Part shown: one piece after another, positions 8,326-16,339 of the stretch | How positions within the stretch are numbered: position 1 is the stretch's first letter | How the letters are laid out: every line of letters begins with the position of its first letter | Assembly (NCBI GenBank): GCA_020635815.1 | Contig: JACJZB010000001.1 | Coordinates: 1-64,000 of the forward strand | DNA length: 64,000 nucleotides | Source of the DNA: Flavobacteriales bacterium | GTDB lineage: Bacteria > Bacteroidota > Bacteroidia > Flavobacteriales_E > Vicingaceae | Direction: 5' to 3' | Made by a program: the position numbers and the translations under genes | The notes under the pieces: model-generated | What the model saw: the letters and a program-made list of their open reading frames with translations, nothing else | Told to the model about the DNA's origin: nothing | Database searches by the model: none

Positions 8326-9642
8326 ATGTTACAAAAATTTACAACATATTATCAAAAACACTATCTGTTTAGTCAATCAGACAAAATTTTATTAGCTGTT
8401 AGTGGTGGCAAAGATTCTATGGCAATGTTGCATTTTTTTAAAGCAAGCAACTTAAATTTTGATGTAGCACATTGTAATTTTAATTTGCGAGGACGCGAAT
8501 CGGATGCGGATGAACAATTGGTGAAAACTGTTTGTAAAAAGCATCAAATCCCTTTTTTTGCTACTCATTTTAATACTACAGCTTACGCAGAACAAAATGG
8601 TATTTCTATACAAATGGCAGCTCGTGATTTACGTTACAATTGGTTTGAAGAACTGAGTGCTAAAAATGGTTATAATTTTATTGCTACTGCTCATCATAAA
8701 AATGATGTAGCAGAAACCATGTTGATTAACTTGTCTAAAGGCACAGGTTTAGCTGGTTTACATGGTATCAGTAAAAAATCAGGTAAAATTATTCGTCCGT
8801 TATTGGGTTTTACTCGAGAAGAAATTGAGGTGTTTGTTCAAGAAAATAACGTTGAATTTAGAGACGATCAATCTAATTTCAACAACAAATACACCCGTAA
8901 TGGAATCCGCTTGGATGTGATTCCATTATTAGAAAAAATCAACCCTAATGTAATAGAAAGCTTAAATCAAACGGCCAATTATTTAAGTGATGTAGAATTG
9001 ATTTTAGCAGAGAAAATTGAAGAAGAATTTAAGCAATGTACTGATCAAGAAGAGGGTAGAGTTTTATTTGATATTGAAAAATTACAAAGCTTAACAGCCT
9101 TGCCTACTCAATTGTATTATTTTGTTAAAAGTTATGGCTTTAATGCAACTCATGTAGAAGATATTATTCAATCATTTAATGAGCAATCTGGCAAGCAATA
9201 TTTTAGTAAAACACATCAAATTATAAAGGATAGAAACTATTTAATTTTACAAAAAATAAAAGGTAATCTTAACGAAGAAATAATTATTAATACGTTAGAA
9301 GAACTAGAACTAAAAACCGATTGGAAGGTAGAGCAGCTTAAAAACTCAACCCAATTTGAAATTCAAAAAAGTGCTAAATATGCCAATTTAGATTTTGATA
9401 AAATTAAGTTACCATTGGTGTTAAGAAATTGGTCAGCAGGAGATGTTTTCCAACCATTAGGTATGAAAGGAAAAAAGAAGTTGAGTGACTTTTTTATTGA
9501 TAATAAAATAGATGTTTTAACAAAAAAAACGATTCAAGTTTTAACATCAAATAACCAAATTGTATGGGTAGTTGGGTATCGAATAGATGATACTTTTAAA
9601 TTAACAGAAAACACTAAAAACCTATTGATTATAAAATGTTAA
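8326..9642 (+). CDS. tilS: tRNA(Ile)-lysidine synthetase
   Basis: Attaches lysine to C34 of the CAU-anticodon tRNA-Ile so that it reads AUA and is charged with isoleucine. The N-terminal PP-loop ATP pyrophosphatase domain (~1-210) shows SGGKDSM at 26-32, HCNFNLRG at ~51-58 and TAHHKNDVAETML at ~122-134. The C-terminal substrate-binding domain includes NWSAGDVFQPLGMKGKKKLSDF (seen as GDVFQPLGMKGKK) near ~375. The length of 438 is normal for the long TilS form. Its last codons overlap the next gene by 7 bp (ATGTTAA), indicating translational coupling. Confidence 0.95.
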   Translation: MLQKFTTYYQKHYLFSQSDKILLAVSGGKDSMAMLHFFKASNLNFDVAHCNFNLRGRESDADEQLVKTVCKKHQIPFFATHFNTTAYAEQNGISIQMAARDLRYNWFEELSAKNGYNFIATAHHKNDVAETMLINLSKGTGLAGLHGISKKSGKIIRPLLGFTREEIEVFVQENNVEFRDDQSNFNNKYTRNGIRLDVIPLLEKINPNVIESLNQTANYLSDVELILAEKIEEEFKQCTDQEEGRVLFDIEKLQSLTALPTQLYYFVKSYGFNATHVEDIIQSFNEQSGKQYFSKTHQIIKDRNYLILQKIKGNLNEEIIINTLEELELKTDWKVEQLKNSTQFEIQKSAKYANLDFDKIKLPLVLRNWSAGDVFQPLGMKGKKKLSDFFIDNKIDVLTKKTIQVLTSNNQIVWVVGYRIDDTFKLTENTKNLLIIKC

Positions 9643-10415
9643 TTACCGACCAAATAGGACATCAATTTGAGTTGAAATCAGCTCCTCAGCGAATTATTTC
9701 TTTAGTGCCATCTCAAACAGAATTGTTGTGCGATTTAGGATTGGATGATAGGGTTGTGGGCATTACAAAGTTTTGCATCCATCCTAAAGAATGGTTTGAA
9801 ACCAAAAACAGAGTAGGAGGGACAAAAACAGTTAACTTTGAAAAAATTGCCACACTAAAACCCGATTTAATTATTGCCAATAAGGAAGAAAATACCCAAG
9901 CAGAAATTGAAGCTTTACAAAAGTTATATCCTGTTTACACTTCTGATATTTATAACTTAACAGATAGTTTGTCAATGATGGAGGCTATTGGTGAAATTAC
10001 CAATACATCTGCAAAGGCAAAACAAATTGTAAATCAAATTAACGATGATTTTGAAGCATTAATTCCTCTTAAAACTCCTCAAAGTGTATTGTATTTTATT
10101 TGGAAAAATCCATACATGGCAATAGGGAAAGATACTTTTATCAATGATTTACTAATTCGATGCGGTTTTAAGCCTATTGAAATTGGAAATCGCTATCCTG
10201 AAATAACTGAAACACAGATAAAAGAGATGAAACCAAATTTTATTTTTTTATCGTCAGAACCCTATCCTTTTAAGGAAAATCACCTAAATGAATTTGAAAA
10301 GATAAGCCCCACCTCAAAAGTAATCTTAGTAGATGGAGAAATGTTTTCATGGTACGGTTCAAGGCTGTTAAAATCAGTAAAATACTTTGTTGACTTGAAA
10401 GATAAAATCTCTTAA
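9636..10415 (+). CDS. BtuF-like periplasmic-binding-fold protein without signal peptide
   Basis: A 259-residue helical-backbone metal/cobalamin receptor fold: an N-terminal RIISLVPSQTELLCDLGL strand-helix (~20-37), VGGTKTVNFEKIATLKPDLIIA (~67-88) and a second lobe from ~145 (VLYFIWKNPYMAIGKDTFINDLL, seen as FIWKNPYMAIGKD). This is the fold of ABC-transporter receptors for vitamin B12 or iron chelates. No signal peptide or lipobox precedes it: the frame begins at the ATG overlapping tilS, and extending upstream would run inside tilS. Either it acts in the cytoplasm or its export signal is absent. No ABC permease or ATPase genes are adjacent. Confidence 0.75.
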   Translation: MLITDQIGHQFELKSAPQRIISLVPSQTELLCDLGLDDRVVGITKFCIHPKEWFETKNRVGGTKTVNFEKIATLKPDLIIANKEENTQAEIEALQKLYPVYTSDIYNLTDSLSMMEAIGEITNTSAKAKQIVNQINDDFEALIPLKTPQSVLYFIWKNPYMAIGKDTFINDLLIRCGFKPIEIGNRYPEITETQIKEMKPNFIFLSSEPYPFKENHLNEFEKISPTSKVILVDGEMFSWYGSRLLKSVKYFVDLKDKIS

Positions 10416-10452
10416 CTTCGACTAAAATTTAAAATAGCTACTCATTTTTAGT

Positions 10453-12732
10453 CTGAAAAATATATCGACAATTTTAATACTTGTATTTTTTACAATGCAA
10501 TTGTCTGCTCAAAAAGTTGGGTTGGTACTGAGTGGTGGTGGTTCTAGTGGGGTTACACATATAGGCGTTATAAAGGCTTTAGAAGAATATGGGATACCTA
10601 TAGATTATATTACAGGGACATCAATGGGGGCTCTTGTTGGTGCAATGTATGCTACAGGATATTCTCCAGAAGAAATAGAAGATTTCTTCTTATCAGATGA
10701 ATTTCAATATTGGGCAACAGGAAATGTAGATAACAATTATTCTTTTTATTTAAGAAAAAAGGAAGATGATGCCTCATTGTTAACGTTAAAACTATCTACA
10801 GACACGTTATGGGAATTTAATTTACCAACAAATTTAGTTTCATCGAGTACCATTAATTATGGCTTGCTATCTTTCTTCTCACCTGCTACTACTTATGCTA
10901 AAGAAGACTTTAACAACTTATTTATTCCTTTTAGATGTGTAGCATCTGATATTATTTCTAAAAAAGAAGTTGTTTTCTCTAACGGAAAATTAACTACTGC
11001 AGTAAGAGCATCAATGGCTTACCCTTTTTATTTAAAACCTGTAACCTATAATGATATGTTGCTGTTTGATGGAGGTTTATATAACAATTTTCCGGCAAAC
11101 GTAATGGAGGAAGATTTTAATCCCGATTTTATTATAGGAAGTAATGTTTCATTCAATTTTGAAAAACCAAATGAAGATAATATTATTTCACAAATTAAAA
11201 CTATTGTAACAAATGATACAAAGTATGTGATACCTAATGGAAAGGGGATAATGATAGAACCAGATGTAGCAGACAATGCAACATTTAATTTTGACAATAA
11301 TGAGAAGCTAATTCAAATCGGGTATGATGCTACTATTGCTAAAATTGGTGAAATTCAGAAAACAATTAAGCAAAGTGTATCCAAAACAGAAATTATAAAA
11401 CGGCGAGAATCATATAAAAACGAATTGCCAATCTTTTTGATTGATAAAGTTGTTGTTGAAGGATTAAATTCTAATCAAAATAATTATGTAAAGAATTCAC
11501 TTTGGTTAAAAAAGGGAACAATCACACCTCAAAAATTAAAACCAGAATACATAAAACTTTTATCTGATGATAAAATAAAATCAATAAACCCAGAAGTAGA
11601 ATTTAATGATAGTTCGGGGTATTATACCTTGAAATTAAACGCAAAGAAAGAAAAAGATTTATTTGTGTCTGTTGGGGGATTATTTTCTTCAAGACCTATA
11701 AGTGAAGGGTTTATTGGGGTTAAATATAATTTACTAGATAAAGCTGCCCTAACTTTATTAGCAAACACTTATTTTGGACGATTCCATAACTCAATACAAG
11801 CAGGTTTTAGGATCGATATTCCTTTTGTAGTACCGTTTTATTGGAAGAATACATTTAATATGGGAGATTGGGATTATTATAAAAGTAATAATATATTTTT
11901 TGAGGATAAAAAACCTTCCTTTTTGGTAAACAACGATATTTATGCTAAAACTGAAATTGGATTACCAGTTTTTTATAAGGGTAAATTAGTGTTTGAAGGT
12001 TCAACAGGAGAATTTACCAATGAATATTATCAAACAAAAAACTTTATTTCTACAGACACTACAGACCAAACTCATTTTAACAATATAATAGGAGGAGTTA
12101 AGTATGAACGAAATTCATTAAATAGAAAACAATACTCATCAGAAGGTAGTTTTTTTGCAATTAATTATAAATACGTAAAAGGCAAAGAAGAAACCGTTTT
12201 TGGATCTACTTCTACCATTAATGAAACATTAAAAAATAATCTTGAATGGGGACAAGTAAAATTAACTTATGAACAATATTTTAACGTAAAGCATAGTGTA
12301 CGATTTGGAATTCTCGGAGAGGGAGTTTACTCCAATCAGCCTTTCTTTAGCAATTATACTGCATCATTGTTAGCTGCTCCAGATTTTCAACCATTTACAG
12401 AAAACAGAACAGTTTTTAATGAAAATTTGAGGGCACATAGTTATTTGGCATTTGGGCTTAAAAATATTTATCACATATTTAATAAGTTTCAATTAAGATT
12501 TGAAGGATATGCGTTTCAACCTTATCAAAATATCTTTTCAGATATAAATCAACAAGCATATTATAGTAAAGAATGGACGAATATCCAATACATGGCATCT
12601 TCTTCATTGGTTTATCATACCCCTGTTGGTCCTATTGCTATTAACTTAAATTATTATGATAGAGCTAGTGATAATTGGAGTTTTCTTTTCCATTTTGGCT
12701 ATGTTATCTTTAACAAAAAGAGTTTAGATTAA
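10453..12732 (+). CDS. Patatin-like phospholipase fused to Omp85-type barrel; probable non-AUG start
   Basis: The N-terminal patatin domain has an oxyanion-hole GGGSSG, a nucleophile motif GTSMG (Ser43 counting from the ATG at 10495) and a catalytic-dyad Asp in DGG (Asp192). A POTRA-like module (~from 315, IDKVVVEGL) and a long beta-strand-rich C-terminus ending in a hydrophobic strand follow, as in PlpD/type Vd or BamA-like proteins, so an outer-membrane lipolytic protein is likely. The first ATG (10495) would leave only MQLSAQ. Upstream codons 10453-10494 read (L)KNISTILILVFFT in frame, giving a complete signal peptide ending LSAQ, but the only initiator-like codon there is CTG at 10453 (TAG in frame at 10435). 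I therefore place the start at 10453; 10495 is the ATG alternative. Confidence 0.8.
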   Translation: MKNISTILILVFFTMQLSAQKVGLVLSGGGSSGVTHIGVIKALEEYGIPIDYITGTSMGALVGAMYATGYSPEEIEDFFLSDEFQYWATGNVDNNYSFYLRKKEDDASLLTLKLSTDTLWEFNLPTNLVSSSTINYGLLSFFSPATTYAKEDFNNLFIPFRCVASDIISKKEVVFSNGKLTTAVRASMAYPFYLKPVTYNDMLLFDGGLYNNFPANVMEEDFNPDFIIGSNVSFNFEKPNEDNIISQIKTIVTNDTKYVIPNGKGIMIEPDVADNATFNFDNNEKLIQIGYDATIAKIGEIQKTIKQSVSKTEIIKRRESYKNELPIFLIDKVVVEGLNSNQNNYVKNSLWLKKGTITPQKLKPEYIKLLSDDKIKSINPEVEFNDSSGYYTLKLNAKKEKDLFVSVGGLFSSRPISEGFIGVKYNLLDKAALTLLANTYFGRFHNSIQAGFRIDIPFVVPFYWKNTFNMGDWDYYKSNNIFFEDKKPSFLVNNDIYAKTEIGLPVFYKGKLVFEGSTGEFTNEYYQTKNFISTDTTDQTHFNNIIGGVKYERNSLNRKQYSSEGSFFAINYKYVKGKEETVFGSTSTINETLKNNLEWGQVKLTYEQYFNVKHSVRFGILGEGVYSNQPFFSNYTASLLAAPDFQPFTENRTVFNENLRAHSYLAFGLKNIYHIFNKFQLRFEGYAFQPYQNIFSDINQQAYYSKEWTNIQYMASSSLVYHTPVGPIAINLNYYDRASDNWSFLFHFGYVIFNKKSLD

Positions 12733-13164
12733 TTACCAATAAACTTTAATTAATGGTAATACTAACGACCAGAAGAACACAGCAACTAACATTGCAGTAA
12801 TGTTTTTTTTGTGAGAGCTATAAAAACGGGTCGCCAAAAAACAACCAATAGGAATTGAAAAAACAATAGGCGATAAGAAAGCTATACCATATAAACCATA
12901 TTTAGCTTTTACTTTTACGATAAATCTATTTTTTCGAGTAAACACTTTTTTTGAAGGTTTTGGTTTGATAAACCGATTAATTAGTTTGTTTAGCAATTCG
13001 CTAAAAAAAGTAAAAATAAAAACACCTAAACTTCCACCAATAATCAGGGTAATAACAGTAAAAGAATAGCTATATCCTTTGTCGGTTAGCATATAACCAA
13101 CAGCAAATAGAAATTTAGTAGCACTAAATAGTAGTAAAAGTAAAATTTCAAAAAATTGAGTCAT
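12733..13164 (-). CDS. Small integral membrane protein, unknown function
   Basis: 143 residues with about four hydrophobic spans (~5-25, ~33-58, ~92-112, ~120-138) and a basic cytoplasmic loop (~64-88, rich in K and R). A central KYGLYGIAFLSPIVFSIPIG segment recalls the proline/glycine-containing re-entrant regions of small-multidrug-export or DedA-like proteins, but I cannot assign a family with confidence. It is 3 bases downstream of upp, suggesting cotranscription. Its stop directly abuts the stop of the convergent patatin gene, with no bases between. Confidence 0.6.
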   Translation of the reverse strand: MTQFFEILLLLLFSATKFLFAVGYMLTDKGYSYSFTVITLIIGGSLGVFIFTFFSELLNKLINRFIKPKPSKKVFTRKNRFIVKVKAKYGLYGIAFLSPIVFSIPIGCFLATRFYSSHKKNITAMLVAVFFWSLVLPLIKVYW

Positions 13165-13167
13165 TTT

Positions 13168-13818
13168 TTATTCTTTAGAACCATAAGCTAAATCACCAGC
13201 ATCACCCAAGCCAGGTACTATATATGATTGGGCTGTTAGTTCCTCGTCAATTGCTCCAACCCAAATAGTAGTGTTTTCAGGTAGAAATCGTTTTACATAT
13301 TCTAACCCTTGTCGGCTAGCAATTAAAATAGCTAAATGTAATTTTTTTGGTTTTCCTTTTTCTAATAACGCTTTATAAGTAATAACAATAGATGAACCAG
13401 AAGCAAGCATAGGGTCGGATAGTATTATTGTTTTATCGGTTAAATCGGGACTAGCTAAATATTCTAATTCAATATCAAAAGAACCATTTTTATGGTGTTT
13501 TCTGTAAGCAGAAACAAAAGCATTTTCTGCTTTGTCAAAGTAGTTTAATAATCCTTGATGTACTGGTAATCCTGCTCTTAAAATAGTAGAAAGTACAGGT
13601 TGTTCAAATAATAAATTAATAGTAGTACTGCCTAAGGGTGTGGTAATTTCATTATCAACATAATCGAGACGCTTGCTTATCTCATAAGCAAATATTTCAC
13701 CCATTCGTTCGCAATTTCGCCTAAAACGCATACTGTCTTTTTGTATGTTCTCATCTCTTATTTCAGCAATATATTGATTAAAAATAGAGTTCGATTTTCC
13801 TAAATTGATAATTTCCAT
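13168..13818 (-). CDS. upp: Uracil phosphoribosyltransferase
   Basis: Salvage enzyme converting uracil and PRPP to UMP in the cytoplasm. 216 residues, close to the normal length. It has LSTILRAGLPVHQG (~75-88), the PRPP-binding segment IILSDPMLASGSSIV (~131-145), and the C-terminal GLGDAGDLAYG loop that contacts uracil. Four bases separate it from the upstream polysaccharide-deacetylase-like gene and three from the downstream membrane gene, so the three may form one transcript. Confidence 0.95.
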   Translation of the reverse strand: MEIINLGKSNSIFNQYIAEIRDENIQKDSMRFRRNCERMGEIFAYEISKRLDYVDNEITTPLGSTTINLLFEQPVLSTILRAGLPVHQGLLNYFDKAENAFVSAYRKHHKNGSFDIELEYLASPDLTDKTIILSDPMLASGSSIVITYKALLEKGKPKKLHLAILIASRQGLEYVKRFLPENTTIWVGAIDEELTAQSYIVPGLGDAGDLAYGSKE

Positions 13819-13822
13819 AATT

Positions 13823-15121
13823 TTAATTTGTTGCTTCTTTTAACATTTCTTCATATACCATTCTCCACCCACTCCAAATTCCTTTTTCTGAAAGTGATTC
13901 ATTATGCCAAACACTTACGAAGGTTCCTTTAACGGATTTAACCGTTTGTATTAACTCTAAAATATCTTGTAAAGCTTGTTGAGCGTCCTTATTTAAATAA
14001 TATTTATAGGTTGCTTCCATCGCAGCAAAAGGAATTATAGTTAATTCAGTAGCAGATTCATTGTCTAAATCATAAAACTTGTACGGAGAACAAATACTAG
14101 CTCTAAACCCTGATTGCCCAGAATAACCCATGGTGTAATCATGAGTAATATCGTTATCAATTAAATTACGATAAGTGTAAGGGAGGCTTAGCTTTAAAAA
14201 ATGTTGACGGCTTTTAGTTATATTTCGATGTGAGATTGATTGTAACCTATTAATTTCTTTCGTTAATATTTTTACATCATTATTGGAAGAATAGGATGGG
14301 TGAATACCTATTTCATAATAATCAGAAATGGATTTTATTAAAGATTGAAAATTTTTATTTTTTACAGGGATATTTTTATCGTTAAGAGCGTAATCACCTA
14401 ACAAGAAAAAATAAACAGGTTTAATTTTATATTTTTTATGAATTTCAAATTGATATTTGTATGTATCATAAGGGTCTTGTTCTTTATTTAGCAATACATT
14501 TAAACGCTCTTTGAAATCATTCCCTTTAAAAAGTGCTTTAGCCAATCCTCCAAAAATTCTTAAAACACCTTTATGTATATAAGCAAAAGCATTGTCAATA
14601 TCTATTGTTGAGGTATATTCAAATTTTTGTGTAGGAAGATTGAATAGTGGATAAGCTTCTTTTAAGCTATCAGCAATAAAACCTGCCCATATATTAATTA
14701 GCGGTGTTTTTAAAAAATTATGCTGAAAAGCAAGACTTTCTTTTGCTGTAAATCGGTCATGATTATCTCTTATTTGTGGCAAATATTCTTCGTACCTGCT
14801 TACTAAATAGAAGCTAGCAGCAAAAACATCAAAAGGAAATAGAGAATCTTTACCAACATTAAAAAAGCAAGGGTAATCTTGGTAGCTACTAATGGTAATA
14901 TTTTGTTCTTTTATTCCTGTTTCAAATAAAAGTTGTGATGATTGAAAAAACAATCCTGAATTTAATTTGTGATAGCTGTAATTTATCTTTGGTAATTCAC
15001 TTGCTTCATATTCTTCAATGTTAGAAGTAAACTTTAATTCAGTTTTTAAAACATCTCTAAAAATTACGTTAAAAATATATTTTAAACGATGTGTAAGTTT
15101 ATGTGAATAGACAAGTATCAA
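13823..15121 (-). CDS. Polysaccharide deacetylase-like protein (DUF7033-type)
   Basis: 432 residues resembling the Bacteroidota proteins annotated as polysaccharide deacetylase family with an N-terminal DUF7033-type region. Features include a beta-rich N-terminus, YEYTSTIDIDNAFAY (seen as FEYTSTIDIDNAF, ~165-178) carrying the paired Asp expected at the NodB metal site, a GIHPSYSSN block (~273) supplying His, and a C-terminal FVSVWHNESLSEKG (~402-415) with a candidate catalytic His. No signal peptide is visible, so the substrate and compartment are uncertain. It lies 12 bases after radC. Confidence 0.65.
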   Translation of the reverse strand: MILVYSHKLTHRLKYIFNVIFRDVLKTELKFTSNIEEYEASELPKINYSYHKLNSGLFFQSSQLLFETGIKEQNITISSYQDYPCFFNVGKDSLFPFDVFAASFYLVSRYEEYLPQIRDNHDRFTAKESLAFQHNFLKTPLINIWAGFIADSLKEAYPLFNLPTQKFEYTSTIDIDNAFAYIHKGVLRIFGGLAKALFKGNDFKERLNVLLNKEQDPYDTYKYQFEIHKKYKIKPVYFFLLGDYALNDKNIPVKNKNFQSLIKSISDYYEIGIHPSYSSNNDVKILTKEINRLQSISHRNITKSRQHFLKLSLPYTYRNLIDNDITHDYTMGYSGQSGFRASICSPYKFYDLDNESATELTIIPFAAMEATYKYYLNKDAQQALQDILELIQTVKSVKGTFVSVWHNESLSEKGIWSGWRMVYEEMLKEATN

Positions 15122-15133
15122 GTTTATCTTAGA

Positions 15134-15826
15134 TTAAATTAAGCCTTCATCTGCAAAGCTAAGGTAATTATTCTCACCAATGATTAAATGGTCTAAAACA
15201 GGTGTATCCATTAAAGTTCCTATTTCTTTCATTTTTTTAGTGAGTTTAATATCTGCATCACTCGGTTTTAGGTTTCCTGAAGGATGATTGTGACAAAGAA
15301 TAATAGCTGAAGCGAGGTTGTCTAAAGCATTTTTAAAAATTATTTTACTATCAGCAACTGTTCCACTAACACCACCTTTACTAATGTTTACTTTTTTCAA
15401 CACTTCATTTTTTCGATTTAGGTAAATTACCCAAAACTCTTCGTGAGGTAAGTCACTTAAAAACTCGGCTATTTCTTCATAAGCCGATTGACTTGATTTA
15501 ATAGTTGGTTTTAAAACTTTATCTGTTGATTTTTTTCTTCTACCCAGCTCTAAAGCAGCAATTATACTTATTGCTTTAGCTTCTCCAATTCCATTAAATT
15601 TTGTTAAATCTGAAATAGAAAGTTTAGCTAATTGGTTTAAATCATTATTAGTTGATGATAAAATCTTTTTGCTGAGTTCTACAGCACTTTCATTTTTATT
15701 TCCTGAACCGATAAGTATTGCAATTAACTCGGCATCAGAAAGGCTAATTTTTCCTTTTAGTGCTAGTTTCTCTCGTGGCCTATCTTCCTCTGCCCACGCT
15801 TTTATATTTAATTTTTGATATTCCAT
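15134..15826 (-). CDS. radC: RadC family JAB-domain protein
   Basis: 230 residues: an N-terminal helix-hairpin-helix region (~10-85, including LTKFNGIGEAKAISIIAALELGRR, seen as FNGIGEAKA) and a C-terminal JAB/MPN+ metalloprotease-like domain with HNHPSGNLKPSDAD (~177-190), which supplies the His-x-His...Ser...Asp metal ligands. Named RadC historically; a direct role in repair is not established in most bacteria. A strong hairpin with a T-tract (15849-15870) separates it from the DUF3467 gene. Confidence 0.9.
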   Translation of the reverse strand: MEYQKLNIKAWAEEDRPREKLALKGKISLSDAELIAILIGSGNKNESAVELSKKILSSTNNDLNQLAKLSISDLTKFNGIGEAKAISIIAALELGRRKKSTDKVLKPTIKSSQSAYEEIAEFLSDLPHEEFWVIYLNRKNEVLKKVNISKGGVSGTVADSKIIFKNALDNLASAIILCHNHPSGNLKPSDADIKLTKKMKEIGTLMDTPVLDHLIIGENNYLSFADEGLI

Positions 15827-15848
15827 TCAACTATAAAAGTACAAAAAA

Positions 15849-15870
15849 GGGAAGCTAAAATTAGCTTCCC
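15849..15870 (-). terminator. Intrinsic terminator after the DUF3467 gene
   Basis: Perfect 10-bp inverted repeat GGGAAGCTAA / TTAGCTTCCC with a 2-nt loop. On the minus strand it is followed directly by six T (complement of 15843-15848). It lies between the DUF3467 gene and radC. Confidence 0.8.
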
Positions 15871-15941
15871 TTTACTTATTTTAATCCTACTAGGTTATAT
15901 TGTTTGTCTATATAAACCTTGGAGGATTTTTTATAATTTTA

Positions 15942-16253
15942 TTATGCTTCGCCAGTAGGTCCACCAAAACTTAAAGGAATACCTTGAGCTTCAATGTCCT
16001 TAACTTTACCATGATTTGCCTCAAACTTATTAATGTTATCTTGCAAAGCACTTAACAGTCTTTTAGCGTGCTCTGGGGTCATTAAAATTCTTGACTTTAC
16101 TTTTGCCTTAGGCATACCAGGCATAACCTTTATAAAATCTATAACAAACTCAGAATTAGAGTGACTGATAATAGCTAAATTAGAATAAATTCCTTCAGCA
16201 ATTTCTTCACTTAATTCAATATTTAGTTTGTTTTCGTTGTTATCTTGGTTCAT
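15942..16253 (-). CDS. DUF3467 family protein
   Basis: A 103-residue acidic protein matching DUF3467: EIAEGIYSNLAIISHSNSEFVIDF (seen as YSNLAIISHSNSEFVIDF, ~22-40), a PGMPKAKVKSRI turn, then MTPEHAKRLLSALQDNINKFE (seen as MTPEHAKRLLSALQDNI). The function is unknown to me. In Bacteroidota it commonly sits next to rpoC, as here, which hints at a link to transcription but proves nothing. It has its own downstream terminator and is separated from rpoC by another. Confidence 0.85.
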   Translation of the reverse strand: MNQDNNENKLNIELSEEIAEGIYSNLAIISHSNSEFVIDFIKVMPGMPKAKVKSRILMTPEHAKRLLSALQDNINKFEANHGKVKDIEAQGIPLSFGGPTGEA

Positions 16254-16284
16254 ATTTTCTAGTAATAAAGTAACAAAGTGAAAA

Positions 16285-16320
16285 GGTAAAAGTTTAAAAT
16301 ATTGACTTTAAACTTTTACC
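16285..16320 (-). terminator. Terminator-like hairpin after rpoC
   Basis: Perfect 14-bp inverted repeat GGTAAAAGTTTAAA / TTTAAACTTTTACC with an 8-nt loop, followed on the minus strand by TTTTCACTTTG. It lies just downstream of the rpoC stop and before DUF3467, so it probably ends or attenuates the rpoBC transcript. The short T-tract makes it weaker than the one at 15849. Confidence 0.65.
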
Positions 16321-16339
16321 CTTTAAACTTTTAACTTAT

